From positions 1-64,000 of the forward strand of contig JALGVJ010000008.1 in assembly GCA_029838195.1 (NCBI GenBank): DNA of 64,000 nt, in the 5' to 3' direction. The stretch is from Promethearchaeota archaeon. GTDB taxonomy: Archaea > Asgardarchaeota > Lokiarchaeia > Sigyniarchaeales > SOKP01. The first letter of the stretch is position 1, and each line of letters opens with the position of its first letter. The translations under genes were made by a program, and so were the position numbers. Below are positions 36,033-45,928 of the stretch, piece after piece. Under the pieces are notes generated by a model, which was not told the DNA's origin, made no database searches, and worked only from the letters and a program-made list of their open reading frames with translations.

Positions 36033-37802
36033 ATGAACGAAGTCCTTAATTGGCACGTGCCCGACGACAGACCATGGTTCAATTCAGGGCTATGGCAAGA
36101 AGGCGTGCCCAAACATCCCAAATTTCCCGTGATAAGTCTCGGAGATTGGTTTGACCAAAAAACGGAGGAATTTGGACGACAAAAATATTCGTGGTTTCTG
36201 AAAACTACCATGAATTATAGGGTCCTAAGAAAACACGTGGACACGCTGACCACTTCTCTCGCTAAAAAAGGCATTAAAAAAGGAGATGTGGTGGCTATCT
36301 TGCTTCCTAATAGCTTCCAATTTACAATCTCGTATTTCGCTACGGTAAAACTCGGTGCCATTGTTATACCGATAAATCCTACCTATAAACCCTTAGAAAT
36401 TTTAAACGTGCTTAAGCAGACCAAACCAAAAGCCCTTATCTGCATGGACGCCATGTATGGCTTGATTAAACCCATTTCTGACCACTATAAGTTTGATTTT
36501 ATAATTTCCACAAACATTGCGGATTTAGCCGCTATTCCGCCAGCAATTAAAGAACAATTAATTAAAGAAGGCACGATTCCTAGTGGAGAAGTTCCTGGAG
36601 CTCTGAGCTTCTTGGAAATGGCTCCTAAAAGGGGAGAAATCAATATCCCCAAGGTCGAAATAGACCCTATTAATGATCCCGCTGTTTATTTAATGACAGG
36701 AGGCACAACCGGAGTTCCGAAAGCTGCAATCATCACGCATTATAATTGTGTTTGTAATGCTAAACAAACCTTCTCTTGGATGCCGGATGCTACTCATCCC
36801 ATGGCTTGTATCGGAATCCTCCCCATGTTTCATGCCTTCGGAATGACCATTGTTCAGAACGTGGTAATAGAAGGAGGAGATTTTAATATTTTATTTCCAA
36901 GACCCCCTTCTTCTTTAAAAGAAGTAGTGGATACCATCTTAGAAGTGGGTCCCGAGGGAGGGACGATTTTACCTGGCGTTGAAAATCTTTTCATTGGACT
37001 AACCAGATATCTGGAAGAAAATCCCGAACCTCGCTTAAAAGGAATGTTCCGTCTCTGCGTGAGCGGAGCTGGTCCATTGCATGGGCCTGTCAAAGAAAAA
37101 TTTGAGGCAGTAAGTGGAGGAAAATTAGTGGAAGCTTATGGTTTGACAGAATGCACAACTGCAGTTAGTGCTGGTCCATTTAATGGGAAAGACGAAACAG
37201 GAACGTTAGGATTACCTTTTCCGGGGACCGATTGGATGATTTTCCACATGGAAGATTTTGATAAAGGTCCTCTTAATGGATACGGGCCAGATTTTACAGG
37301 AGAAATTTGCGTGAGTGGACCTCAAGTATTTAAAGGGTATTTGAATAACCCGGAGGCTACAGCAGAAACTTTAAGAGAGTGTGATGGAAAAATTTGGTGT
37401 TTAACGGGCGATATCGGCTACATGGACGCAAAAGGGCAAATAGTCATTCGAGATCGGAAGAAGCAAATGATTAAATATAAAGGCTACTCGGTGTTTCCTA
37501 AGGAAGTTGAGGAATTGATTGGCACCCATCCTGATGTCCTTGAAGTAGCCGTAGCTGGGTTGCCGGATCCTGAAACTGGAGAAATGGTCAAGGCCTGGGT
37601 TCAAATTAAAGCAGAAGCAAAAGGACGATTGACACCTGAGAAGTTGATCGAATGGTGTAAAGTAAATATCACCCACTATAAATGTCCAAAAGAAATAGAA
37701 ATCATAGAAGAAATTCCAAAATCCCTGGTAGGAAAGGTTCAGAGGAGACAGTTGCAAATAAATGATCCAAAATGGAAAGCAAAGCATGGAGAAACTTCAT
37801 GA
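36033..37802 (+). CDS. AMP-forming acyl-CoA synthetase (FadD-like)
   Basis: This 589-residue ANL-superfamily ligase has the P-loop MTGGTTGVPK (about 215-224), the adenine motif EAYGLTE, the ribose Asp in CLTGDIGYMD, the hinge RDRKKQMIKYKGYSVFPKEVEE and the catalytic C-terminal Lys in SLVGKVQRRQ. It makes acyl-CoA from a carboxylic acid with ATP and CoA. The binding pocket suggests a medium- or long-chain acid but this cannot be fixed by eye. It is followed 300 nt later by an ADP-forming synthetase subunit. Confidence 0.92.
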   Translation: MNEVLNWHVPDDRPWFNSGLWQEGVPKHPKFPVISLGDWFDQKTEEFGRQKYSWFLKTTMNYRVLRKHVDTLTTSLAKKGIKKGDVVAILLPNSFQFTISYFATVKLGAIVIPINPTYKPLEILNVLKQTKPKALICMDAMYGLIKPISDHYKFDFIISTNIADLAAIPPAIKEQLIKEGTIPSGEVPGALSFLEMAPKRGEINIPKVEIDPINDPAVYLMTGGTTGVPKAAIITHYNCVCNAKQTFSWMPDATHPMACIGILPMFHAFGMTIVQNVVIEGGDFNILFPRPPSSLKEVVDTILEVGPEGGTILPGVENLFIGLTRYLEENPEPRLKGMFRLCVSGAGPLHGPVKEKFEAVSGGKLVEAYGLTECTTAVSAGPFNGKDETGTLGLPFPGTDWMIFHMEDFDKGPLNGYGPDFTGEICVSGPQVFKGYLNNPEATAETLRECDGKIWCLTGDIGYMDAKGQIVIRDRKKQMIKYKGYSVFPKEVEELIGTHPDVLEVAVAGLPDPETGEMVKAWVQIKAEAKGRLTPEKLIEWCKVNITHYKCPKEIEIIEEIPKSLVGKVQRRQLQINDPKWKAKHGETS

Positions 37803-38046
37803 AAGAAAAGATATTTACTTTCTAACTCATGGTTTCCAGAAAGATCGAAAATAAATTTTGAATTTTTTCCTATTTCATTCATATTTTTTTTTCCCTGCTT
37901 TTTTCCGTCTTTTCCTTAGTCGACATTTTTCAATTTTGGTTTCTCAATTTATTTGAATATTAAGGTGAAGGCAAAAACATTGAAAATTTTCAAGAGATCA
38001 TGATTATCAAGAAATTTTATCAAGGGGTCAAAGGAAGGTGAAAAAT

Positions 38047-38073
38047 ATGTCATGTTCTCAACAATTAAATTAA
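38047..38073 (+). other. Eight-codon leader ORF with strong ribosome-binding site
   Basis: An AAGGAAGGTGA motif (38031-38041) lies five bases before an ATG opening the short frame MSCSQQLN, which ends 27 nt upstream of the next gene. The downstream gene at 38101 has no ribosome-binding site of its own. This may be a leader peptide, a translational re-initiation site or chance. Confidence 0.25.
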
Positions 38074-38100
38074 AAATAATGAAATATTTTTCAACTAAAT

Positions 38101-39585
38101 ATGTCTACTGGAATTACCCATTTTCTCCATGAGATTTTAAATCCGAAAAGCGTGGCTATATATGGTGCTAATAATTCGGGAGCGTCGTTAGCTTGCATCC
38201 AGTTGATGAACCTCATTATTTCTGATTATCCGGGAAAAATTTATCCTATTCATTTGAAATTAGATTCGATAATGGGATTTCCAGCTTATAGAACCTTGGA
38301 TGAGGTTCCTGAAGTTCCCGATGTCGTCATCATTGTCTTGCCCCCCAGAATAGTTCCACAAATCTTTAAGGAATGTGCTGAAAAAGGTGTCAAATATATC
38401 ATCTTGATATCGGGAGGATTCAGAGAATTAACAAGCGACCGAAAGAATGACTTGACGGAACAAATAATTAAAATTGCTAAAGATCATGGCATTCGTTTCA
38501 TAGGGCCGAATTGTCTTGGCGTGTTCAATAATTGGATAACTGAAGAAGAGGGTAAAGCTTTTAACATATCCATTTGGGAGCGGCTTAAAAGAAATAAATT
38601 TTCTATTGCATCTCAGAGTGGCACGCTTTCAAGCCACATCTTTTTTGATCCTGAAAACTTGGATTTGGGATTGGGAAAAAGCATATCGGTGGGAAATGAG
38701 GCAAATATCGATATTGTTGATTGCTTGGAGTATTTCAAGGATGATGAGCAAACCAAAGTGATTGGATTATACATCGAAGAAATAAAACGCGGAAGAAAAT
38801 TTCTCGAATTAGCCAAGGAAATTACTCCTAAGAAACCGGTCATCGCGATTTATGGCGGGGGCTCCGAAGCAGGAAATCGCGCTTTAACCAGTCACACGGG
38901 TTCAATGGCTGGAGATAAGAGAATTTATAAAGCAGTCTTTAAAGAAACGGGAATTATTGAAACCTCTAAAGTTCAAGAATTTTTAGACCTTGCTCTGGCT
39001 TTAACTAAAGGATATCTTCCAAGAGGCAAGCGAATAGGCATAATAACCAACTCAGGTGGTCCCGGCACAATGTTGGCAAATACTGCTGAATCAGAGGGGT
39101 TAATCGTTCCGGAATTATCAGAACAATTACAGCAAGAATTAAAAGAAATGCTTCCTCCAATCGCCAGCTTTAAAAATCCTATTGATGTGACATTTGATAT
39201 GAATTTGCCCTATTATTATATTACATTACCCGAAATTCTCATGAAATCAGGAGAAGTAGATGTTTTAATTCAATATGGCGTGGTTGGCTTCCAAGATGTC
39301 ATGGATAAATATTTGGAACACGAAAGGATTGCCCAACATGCGGAATTTAAAAAACAAGATCCCGAAAAAAGTGATGAATTGGCCAAATCCCTGTTACAAC
39401 CCACGCTAAAAAATGCAGAGAAATATTCAATTCCCATCTTTTATATCAGCCCCCAAAATTTTAATAGTCCATGGTCAAGTCGATTGAGACAAAATGGAGC
39501 GATTTTATTTAAATTATGGGATCGCCCCATTCCTTTAATAAAAAAATTATGCGAATATTCAGAATTCAAACAAACTCATGCATGA
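38101..39585 (+). CDS. ADP-forming acyl-CoA synthetase, alpha subunit type
   Basis: This 494-residue protein has the CoA-binding domain (LNPKSVAIYGANN), the succinyl-CoA-ligase-like domains (IGPNCLG, ASQSGTLSSH) and the phosphorylated His in SHTGSMAGD (His265). This is the alpha subunit of NDP-forming acyl-CoA synthetases, which in archaea recover ATP from acyl-CoA. No beta (ATP-grasp) subunit is found in the window and none is fused, so it must be encoded elsewhere. It lies between AMP-forming synthetase and amidohydrolase genes. Confidence 0.88.
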   Translation: MSTGITHFLHEILNPKSVAIYGANNSGASLACIQLMNLIISDYPGKIYPIHLKLDSIMGFPAYRTLDEVPEVPDVVIIVLPPRIVPQIFKECAEKGVKYIILISGGFRELTSDRKNDLTEQIIKIAKDHGIRFIGPNCLGVFNNWITEEEGKAFNISIWERLKRNKFSIASQSGTLSSHIFFDPENLDLGLGKSISVGNEANIDIVDCLEYFKDDEQTKVIGLYIEEIKRGRKFLELAKEITPKKPVIAIYGGGSEAGNRALTSHTGSMAGDKRIYKAVFKETGIIETSKVQEFLDLALALTKGYLPRGKRIGIITNSGGPGTMLANTAESEGLIVPELSEQLQQELKEMLPPIASFKNPIDVTFDMNLPYYYITLPEILMKSGEVDVLIQYGVVGFQDVMDKYLEHERIAQHAEFKKQDPEKSDELAKSLLQPTLKNAEKYSIPIFYISPQNFNSPWSSRLRQNGAILFKLWDRPIPLIKKLCEYSEFKQTHA

Positions 39586-39653
39586 AATTAATAATTATTA
39601 GTAATAAATTTAAAACAATTAAAAGTTAAATTGTAATACAAGGAAGTAGAACA

Positions 39654-40505
39654 ATGGAAAAATTTAAGATTTTTGATGCGCACATGCATTCTAACGGCGT
39701 CTGGCTGAAAGAAGAGAAAGATCTGCTCGCCTATATGGATAAATATCATGTAGAAAAAGCAATTATTACAACCATTAATCGAACGAAATATTATGAAAAA
39801 AAGGAAAAAGGCTCTATTTCAAAACAGGATGAGTCGGAATCTAATCAATTAGAAAAATTCCTAAAAATGGTTCCAAAAGGGCAAATCCCTCATGATGATG
39901 TCATTGAGATTGCGAAAAAAGCGCCACATAGAATTTATAAATTTTTCTGGTTTAACCCGACAATGAATCCCGAGCTCGAAGCAGAAAGTTATGACATTTT
40001 AGAACAGCATTTTAAAGAAGGCTTTCGGGGGGTTAAAATCCATCCCGCATTCAATATCATGCGCATCCCAAAAGATCTAATGAAATTAGCTTCTTTCATG
40101 CAAGAACAAGATAAAGACCTCATCCTTTTCATTCATACCATGCCCAAGACAGGATACTTTAATGGCGTCTCATGTAAAAACGTGGCAAAATTAGCAGAGA
40201 TGTTTCCGGACCTAAAAATCATCCTTGGCCATTCTGCATATGCCATGGAATTCGCGGTAGAAGCAGGAATGGTGCTAAAAAAATATTCTAATATCTATTT
40301 TGAAACCTCTTGTTCGGTTTCCTTTGGAATATTCAATATAATTAAAACAGCTGGCCACGAACGCATTCTCTTTGGCTCTGATTCTCCTACAGCTTCCCAC
40401 TTGCCCATCGAAATTCAAAAAATAACGACCTTGCCCAAAATTTCTGAAGACATTAAAAAAGATATTTTATATTATAATGTTCTTCGATTATTAAATGAGT
40501 ATTAA
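39654..40505 (+). CDS. Amidohydrolase family 2 protein
   Basis: This 283-residue PF04909-type TIM barrel has IFDAHMHSNG (HxH), KIHPAFN, LFIHTMPKT, IILGHSAYA and ILFGSDSPTASH with the catalytic Asp kept. It lies 68 nt after the ADP-forming synthetase subunit on the same strand. It is the third member of this family here and is not in the coupled pair. The substrate is unknown; a decarboxylase or hydrolase feeding an acid to the acyl-CoA synthetases is possible. Confidence 0.83.
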   Translation: MEKFKIFDAHMHSNGVWLKEEKDLLAYMDKYHVEKAIITTINRTKYYEKKEKGSISKQDESESNQLEKFLKMVPKGQIPHDDVIEIAKKAPHRIYKFFWFNPTMNPELEAESYDILEQHFKEGFRGVKIHPAFNIMRIPKDLMKLASFMQEQDKDLILFIHTMPKTGYFNGVSCKNVAKLAEMFPDLKIILGHSAYAMEFAVEAGMVLKKYSNIYFETSCSVSFGIFNIIKTAGHERILFGSDSPTASHLPIEIQKITTLPKISEDIKKDILYYNVLRLLNEY

Positions 40506-40617
40506 ATTAATTTAATACTAAATTTTTCTCAAGAAATAGTTATAGTTATGTGATTTTTACATTACTATTATTAAATGCCTAAAAAAATAGCCAGGAAAAA
40601 TTAAAGGTTTAAGAAAA

Positions 40618-40893
40618 TTACTCTTTTTTTATATTTTTCTGGATAAAATCTTTTACTTTAGTATTAATTACTTTAACTTTCTCTAAAGGCGCTTTTGATA
40701 TGGAAATTTTCTTTTTATTTTTTTCAGAATGGTTTTTTATTAATCTTTCAATTCCTACTTTTTTTTCTAACCATACTTTCTCAAAAAAAGAGTCTAATCC
40801 AGACCATTTTTTTAATTCATGAGCTCTATTAATTCCTTCCATAAACCAAATTTTTGCTATTTCTTTAATTTCATTTTCTTTCATTTTTATCAT
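40618..40893 (-). CDS. Small basic hypothetical protein
   Basis: This 91-residue Lys-rich, mainly helical protein contains two Trp residues in the first half (KIWFMEG, KKWSG). I recognise no family. It lies on the minus strand 117 nt after another small minus-strand gene, possibly in one transcript. Composition is normal for the region. Confidence 0.45.
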   Translation of the reverse strand: MIKMKENEIKEIAKIWFMEGINRAHELKKWSGLDSFFEKVWLEKKVGIERLIKNHSEKNKKKISISKAPLEKVKVINTKVKDFIQKNIKKE

Positions 40894-41010
40894 TTTTCCT
40901 AAGTTTTTTTTTATCTTATAAAGTAAGAAATATAAAAATTTTTATATTTTTTTAAGAAATCCTCTCTCTTTTTGAAATATGCCTGATTTTAGCATTTAAG
41001 TTATAGATGA

Positions 41011-41301
41011 TTAATCTATTTTTTTTAATTTTAACTCTATATCTTCTTTAATCTCATTAATTTTAGATTTCATCATTGTAAAAAATCGATTTCCAGATGT
41101 CTTAAGTATTTCTTTATAATTATTTAAAGTTTTTGATTTTAAATGTTCTTTTAAGTCTTGTAAGTTAAAATCAATGGGTAGATTTTCAATGCCACACCGT
41201 TCGCAATAGATTGACTCATTATTCATCAGTTTCTTTATTAATTCTGGTGGAATTCTCGCACCACATTCCTTACAATTAATTATTATATCTTTCATTATCA
41301 T
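41011..41301 (-). CDS. Small zinc-ribbon protein
   Basis: This 96-residue protein has two CxxC knuckles (Cys10-Cys13 and Cys33-Cys36) separated by a short helix, then a charged helical C-terminal half (about residues 48-96). The N-terminal part should bind one zinc. It is probably a nucleic-acid or protein-binding adaptor. No family was recognised. Confidence 0.6.
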   Translation of the reverse strand: MIMKDIIINCKECGARIPPELIKKLMNNESIYCERCGIENLPIDFNLQDLKEHLKSKTLNNYKEILKTSGNRFFTMMKSKINEIKEDIELKLKKID

Positions 41302-41508
41302 TCTTTCATTTAATTATTAATTGAAAGGGAGAAAAAAATGAATAATATTTAATTTGGATTTTAAATAACCATCAATAAGTTTAAAACTATTTTATTTTTA
41401 AAATGCACGATGAAATTAAATAATTATTAAATTTTCTCTCCAAGTCTTCCAATATTTTTGAAAAAATATAAATCCTCTCAATTTTTAAAAAAAAATTCTT
41501 TTATAAAA

Positions 41509-42354
41509 ATGAACGAATTTTTTGCAAATATTAATGGGATTAAAATTTGTTATGAACTTCATGGTAAGAAAGAAAATTTTCCACTGATCTGTGTTCATGG
41601 ATTTGGAGGAAAAAAAGAAACATGGATTGCTCAGATTCCCATGTTATCAAAACATTTTCAAGTAATAATTTTTGATCAAAGAAGTGCTGGCAAATCTGAT
41701 CGTCCAGATGAACCTTTTACGATGGAAACGCTCGCAGATGATATTGCTGGTCTCATGGATTATCTCCACATTTCTAAAGCTCATTTTCTTGGTTTTTCTT
41801 TAGGAGGGATGATCATCCAAAATTTTGCCTTAAAATATCCGACTCGGATTGAAAAAATAGTGTTAATAAATACCAGCCCCGGCATTCCAAGAAAGGGAGG
41901 CATTGAATTGTTTAGAAAAAATCAGCTCGAACGCATTGAAGTAATTAAAAAAGATCCCGAACAAGTGCTATGGAATGATATTAAAAGAGGGTTTCACGTT
42001 AGCTTCCGTAAAAAAATGAAAGCAGATCCCAAAATGAAATTCCATGGTATCTGGTCAGTAGAAGATTTGATTAATTATATTAAAACTAATCCAAGCACGG
42101 AAAAAGATGTGGAAAATCAAATTCATGCGCTTAAATCTCATGATACATGGAAGCATCTTCATGAAATTACTCATGAAACCTTGTTGATTGGAGCCTCCCA
42201 CGATAAGCTTACTCCTCTTTCCGTAATGGAACAAATCCATGAAAAACTGCCTAACGGCAAGCTTCATGTAATCCAAAAGGCAGGTCATGAAGTGCATCGC
42301 TCAAGGGCTCCTGAAGTGAATGAATTAATTATTAAGTTTCTTCTTAAAAGGTAA
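41509..42354 (+). CDS. Alpha/beta-fold hydrolase
   Basis: This protein of about 281 residues has the oxyanion segment VHGFGGKKETW, the nucleophile elbow GFSLGG, a cap region rich in Lys and the catalytic His in KAGHEVHR. It starts as NINGIKICYELHG, normal for the family. I chose ATG 41509, since an upstream in-frame TTG (41458) would add a low-complexity Lys-rich stretch not seen in relatives. It could be an esterase, lactonase or C-C hydrolase. Confidence 0.85.
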   Translation: MNEFFANINGIKICYELHGKKENFPLICVHGFGGKKETWIAQIPMLSKHFQVIIFDQRSAGKSDRPDEPFTMETLADDIAGLMDYLHISKAHFLGFSLGGMIIQNFALKYPTRIEKIVLINTSPGIPRKGGIELFRKNQLERIEVIKKDPEQVLWNDIKRGFHVSFRKKMKADPKMKFHGIWSVEDLINYIKTNPSTEKDVENQIHALKSHDTWKHLHEITHETLLIGASHDKLTPLSVMEQIHEKLPNGKLHVIQKAGHEVHRSRAPEVNELIIKFLLKR

Positions 42355-42560
42355 AATTTAATTCGAAAGTTACCCCCTTTTAATTTTTTTTTTAAGTTAA
42401 CCAATTTTTTAATTCTTCAACTTTCCCCTTCAATGTTCGTTCATTTAAGATAGGACCCGCTAATGAAATAAGTTTTTATTTTGAAATGAATAAAATTAAT
42501 TACAATAAATAAATTTAAAATTATTCTAATAAAATATAAAAAAGATATACGAGATCGAGA

Positions 42561-43973
42561 ATGTCTAAATCGCATGTGGTTAATAATTCTGTAATGGTTG
42601 AGCGTAGTACCAAAAAAATGATTTTCTATTCCTTGGGCATTATCGTGGGAGGATTTCTCTATTCCATGTTCAATCAGCTTCAATTTTTCGCCGTTTCTCT
42701 GCTTTTAATTCCTCAAACTACTATTGCTCTCATGTTTTTAATCTACAGTATCGTGGATGGCATAAATGATCCAATTTTGGGATATTGGACTGATAGATCT
42801 ACAAGATTTACAGAAAAGCATGGAAAAAGATTTCCTTATATTGTTATCGGAACCTTCATTTCGCCCATTCTTCTCATTTTTTGTTTCATGCCTTTCGGGA
42901 TGGAGTCCATCGCTTTAATTGCAGTAATTTTAACGATTTTAATGTGCATTTACGAGACAATGCGTACGCTGGCTGAGATTAACATTAATGCCTTATTTCC
43001 AGATATGTTTAGGGGCGAACGGGAGCGCCGGAAAGTCTCCTCCATAGGAGTGATTATAAGCTTCTTTAATAGTCTTTTAGGAATTATTCTAATTCCACTT
43101 TTCATCTCTATTTATGGAGGGGCTACGAGTAAAACGGCATTCTTCATGGCAACAATCACTATAGTTATTATTGTTTACATCATTGCCATTCCCTTTAGTT
43201 TTGGTGTGAAGGAACCCGATGATCTAAAACAATTAAGAATTAGATTGGACACGGAAAAAAAGAGCAGTTCTCCTATAAAAGAAGTAGTAACTCGCATTTT
43301 CAAGGATAGAGTATGGATGTCTTTTACGCTTGCTTATTTTTTTTACACGATTGCGGGATATTGTTTACTAGCGGGTATCAATTTTTACGTGATTCATGGA
43401 TTAGGGCAACCGATTAGCGCTGTAATCCTTCCTCAATTAGGAACTTTGGTCATGAGTGTCGTGGCGATTCCGATTTTTTCAAAAATTTCACATAAATACG
43501 GTGCAAAATTAGGATATATTCTCAGTTTTGTAATTTTGGCGATTTTTTTCATATTATTCTTTTTATTCGTAAACGAAATGGTTGGATTCACGATTTTATT
43601 TTTACTGTTAGGCATTGGATTGGGTGGAAATGGATTCATGTATAACATCGTATCTTCGGAGGCCATCGATAATGCTGTTGTTAAATCTGGTAAAAGAGAG
43701 GAAGCAACTTACAATGGTATTCTTCGAATTTTCTCCGCTTTTTGCTATTTCTTCCAAGCTTTAATTTTCGCCCTCGTTAGTGAATATTCCGGTTATGATC
43801 CGGCATTGGGCGCCGCTCAAACGGAATTAGCTAAATTGGGCCTTAAAATACAAATGTCATTAATACCATTTTTCTTGATAATCGCTGGATTAATCATTTT
43901 TACCCTTGGGTATCCCCTAAGCAGACATGATGCTATTGAAAACCGGAAGAAACTCATTGAATTGAATCTCTAA
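42561..43973 (+). CDS. GPH-family sugar:cation symporter
   Basis: This 470-residue protein with twelve predicted helices has DGINDPILGYWTDR, KHGKRFPYIVIG and SEAIDNAVVKSGKREEATYNG. It is the best preserved of the plus-strand members. Copy B of the 79-nt dispersed element lies directly after its stop, inside a long T-rich tract. Substrate unknown. Confidence 0.88.
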   Translation: MSKSHVVNNSVMVERSTKKMIFYSLGIIVGGFLYSMFNQLQFFAVSLLLIPQTTIALMFLIYSIVDGINDPILGYWTDRSTRFTEKHGKRFPYIVIGTFISPILLIFCFMPFGMESIALIAVILTILMCIYETMRTLAEININALFPDMFRGERERRKVSSIGVIISFFNSLLGIILIPLFISIYGGATSKTAFFMATITIVIIVYIIAIPFSFGVKEPDDLKQLRIRLDTEKKSSSPIKEVVTRIFKDRVWMSFTLAYFFYTIAGYCLLAGINFYVIHGLGQPISAVILPQLGTLVMSVVAIPIFSKISHKYGAKLGYILSFVILAIFFILFFLFVNEMVGFTILFLLLGIGLGGNGFMYNIVSSEAIDNAVVKSGKREEATYNGILRIFSAFCYFFQALIFALVSEYSGYDPALGAAQTELAKLGLKIQMSLIPFFLIIAGLIIFTLGYPLSRHDAIENRKKLIELNL

Positions 43974-44003
43974 AAAATTTTTTTTATTTTTATTTTTTTT
44001 TTC

Positions 44004-44082
44004 CCTTGATATAATCCATCTTATAATTAAAGGAAAAAATTTTAGTGATTAGAAGCGAACTTTAGTTCGCAAGGAATTTTTT
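44004..44082 (-). repeat. 79-nt dispersed hairpin element, copy B
   Basis: This is the exact reverse complement of 15911-15989. It carries the same internal stem (44055-44070) and ends. It begins about 30 nt downstream of a GPH transporter stop codon. Both copies lie at the 3' side of genes and carry A/T-runs next to their ends. Confidence 0.85.
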
Positions 44083-44300
44083 TTATTTTATAATAATCCC
44101 ATCTTCAAGCTCATTTTAATTTTGGTTAGAGATTATTAAATTGAAGATTTAGTACTCTTATCATGTATTCATCTTGATAAAAAATTCGAGATTTCTGTAC
44201 GATTTCACGAAAAAATTACCTTTTTGCTTTTCTTTTTTCAAACACGATGCATAGAGAGCTCAATCTTATTTTTAATAATGAGTTAATAGCGCTTGATCAT

Positions 44301-44341
44301 AACCCGAACGTGGATTAATACGGGTTGAATATTTTTTTTTT
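44301..44341 (+). terminator. Hairpin followed by T-run
   Basis: AACCCG (44301-44306) pairs with CGGGTT (44321-44326) around a 14-base loop, followed by a T-rich stretch to about 44341. It resembles an intrinsic terminator, but it lies over 300 nt from the nearest upstream gene end, so it might belong to an unannotated RNA. Confidence 0.3.
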
Positions 44342-44463
44342 AGAACCAATTCTGCGATAGATATCTTAATGGCTTGTCTATTTTCGATTTAATAATAATT
44401 TAAATAAATGAGAAAATGTAATAATTATATAAATTTAAAATAAAAATATTTTTTGGGAACTAC

Positions 44464-45027
44464 ATGAGATATTCTCGAGAACATGAAGCTAACAAGGATT
44501 TAAATGATGATAATTGGGATTTAATAAAAATCTCTAATGTTGACGACAAAATAATTAAAAATTTATTAGAATATATTACTTCGGATGTAAACGATAATTT
44601 CTTCATTTCCTTCGAATCTTTGCTAAAAATTGGAAAAAAAGCACGGACCTTAGTCGAGCAGAGTTATAAAAAACATGCGAGAAAAAAGGATGTTCGGAGA
44701 GAAATTTTAAAATTCATTTTAAATTATTACAAGGGCAGGATAAAATATCCCTTAGTTCCAAGGTTATACCATCCTGATTTCATTATTCGAGCGCGAACAT
44801 TAGAACAAATAGAAAAAAATAGAGAATTTAATTATTTGAAATTCATTTTGCCGCTAATAAATGATACGGATGATTCCGTGAGATGGGCTGCTATAAGAGT
44901 ACTAGAATCTTTTAAACACGCAGAAAACCGTCATTTTTTATACCAGATGTTAAAACATCGCATTCAAAAAGAGCCTAATCCTATAATAAAAGAAAAATTA
45001 ATTAAAATTTTCGCCCCAACCAAATAG
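44464..45027 (+). CDS. HEAT-repeat-like protein
   Basis: This 187-residue all-helical protein has a HEAT-type unit near the C-terminus (LKFILPLINDTDDSVRWAAIRVLESF) and looser repeats before it (FISFESLLKIGKKARTLV, DFIIRARTLEQIEKN). Such proteins act as binding scaffolds. It converges with an unrecognised gene at 45338. No enzymatic motif was seen. Confidence 0.65.
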   Translation: MRYSREHEANKDLNDDNWDLIKISNVDDKIIKNLLEYITSDVNDNFFISFESLLKIGKKARTLVEQSYKKHARKKDVRREILKFILNYYKGRIKYPLVPRLYHPDFIIRARTLEQIEKNREFNYLKFILPLINDTDDSVRWAAIRVLESFKHAENRHFLYQMLKHRIQKEPNPIIKEKLIKIFAPTK

Positions 45028-45337
45028 TTGATTTATTATTACGCCGTATTTTTCATTTTTATTTCTTATTTTTGAACTATTCTACTCCTAATTTTCCTAA
45101 AGTTAAGTTAAGATTTATCTCATTTTTTAGAATAGTATGAATCTTATACCAAGGGAAAAATAAAAATTCATTATTCTTTCCTTCCTTGATTACATTTTTC
45201 TAATAAATCAAGTCCATGTTTTAAATCTTCAAAGAAATTAATTTAAAATGACACTCATGAATTTTTCATGGAAATTTTCTTAAAACTAATAAAGAAGAGC
45301 TAAAAAGAAAATTATAAAAAATCAATGAGGAGGAATA
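45028..45337. other. Convergent intergenic region
   Basis: This 310-nt spacer contains a 9-bp inverted repeat, ACTATTCTA (45076-45084) with TAGAATAGT (45128-45136), separated by 43 nt. No gene was seen. Confidence 0.3.
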
Positions 45338-45928
45338 TCATGTTCTTCTTTTTATAATTTCATAATCTTTTTTAATAATTTCTGAAAGTCCGGATCTTAG
45401 AGTAATGATTCGTGTATCAATTTTTTTGGAGCCTTGATAAAATGTAGGAATTCTATGTTTAAATTTTTCTAAAAGTTCGTGGAAATCAATTTTTTCTTCA
45501 TTGGGATAAAAAAAAATCGCATGAAGCACACTTAGTTCAAATTCTTTAATGTCTTCTTTCAATAATTTTCGAAGTTTCTCATCAAAACGTAAAAAAAAAT
45601 GAAATAGACAATCATCTATAGCCACATCGAAAGAAGGAAATGAATAACTGCCTAAATGCTTCAAGTAATCCGTGCGAATTATTCTTGCCCTCACCCATTC
45701 AATCGCTAAATCAAAAAGCGTTTTTCCCTCTTTCATTTTATCTTGATAATATTTTAATACGTCTATTATTTCATTCATCGAAGATCTAAGAGATTGGGCA
45801 TGATGGAGGAAATAAGCTAAAGTTGAAAGTGTTTCTTGGTCTTTTAACCCCTTTTTGACGCGTTGATAATAAGCCTTTAATTTATCTATATCAATTCTAT
45901 ATATTTGATCAAATTCACGGGTATCCAC
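45338..45928 (-). CDS. Unrecognised helical protein
   Basis: This 196-residue, mostly helical, soluble protein is rich in aromatic residues (YFLHHAQSL, CLFHFFLRFDEKL). I do not recognise a family and see no catalytic motif. It is on the minus strand, upstream of the convergent HEAT-like gene and about 310 nt downstream of another unrecognised minus-strand gene. The frame is long for this AT content and is likely real. Confidence 0.5.
   Translation of the reverse strand: MDTREFDQIYRIDIDKLKAYYQRVKKGLKDQETLSTLAYFLHHAQSLRSSMNEIIDVLKYYQDKMKEGKTLFDLAIEWVRARIIRTDYLKHLGSYSFPSFDVAIDDCLFHFFLRFDEKLRKLLKEDIKEFELSVLHAIFFYPNEEKIDFHELLEKFKHRIPTFYQGSKKIDTRIITLRSGLSEIIKKDYEIIKRRT

Larger units (their letters stand above)
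43974..44463. other. Intergenic region with repeat copy B and a hairpin
   Basis: This 490-nt spacer contains the dispersed element and, further on, the hairpin at 44301-44326. No reading frame is supported in the rest. Confidence 0.4.

Noticed and set aside
45316..45360. AGGAGG followed by ATG and a very short frame on the plus strand
   Set aside because: The frame is only a few codons long and runs into the coding end of the minus-strand gene; likely chance.
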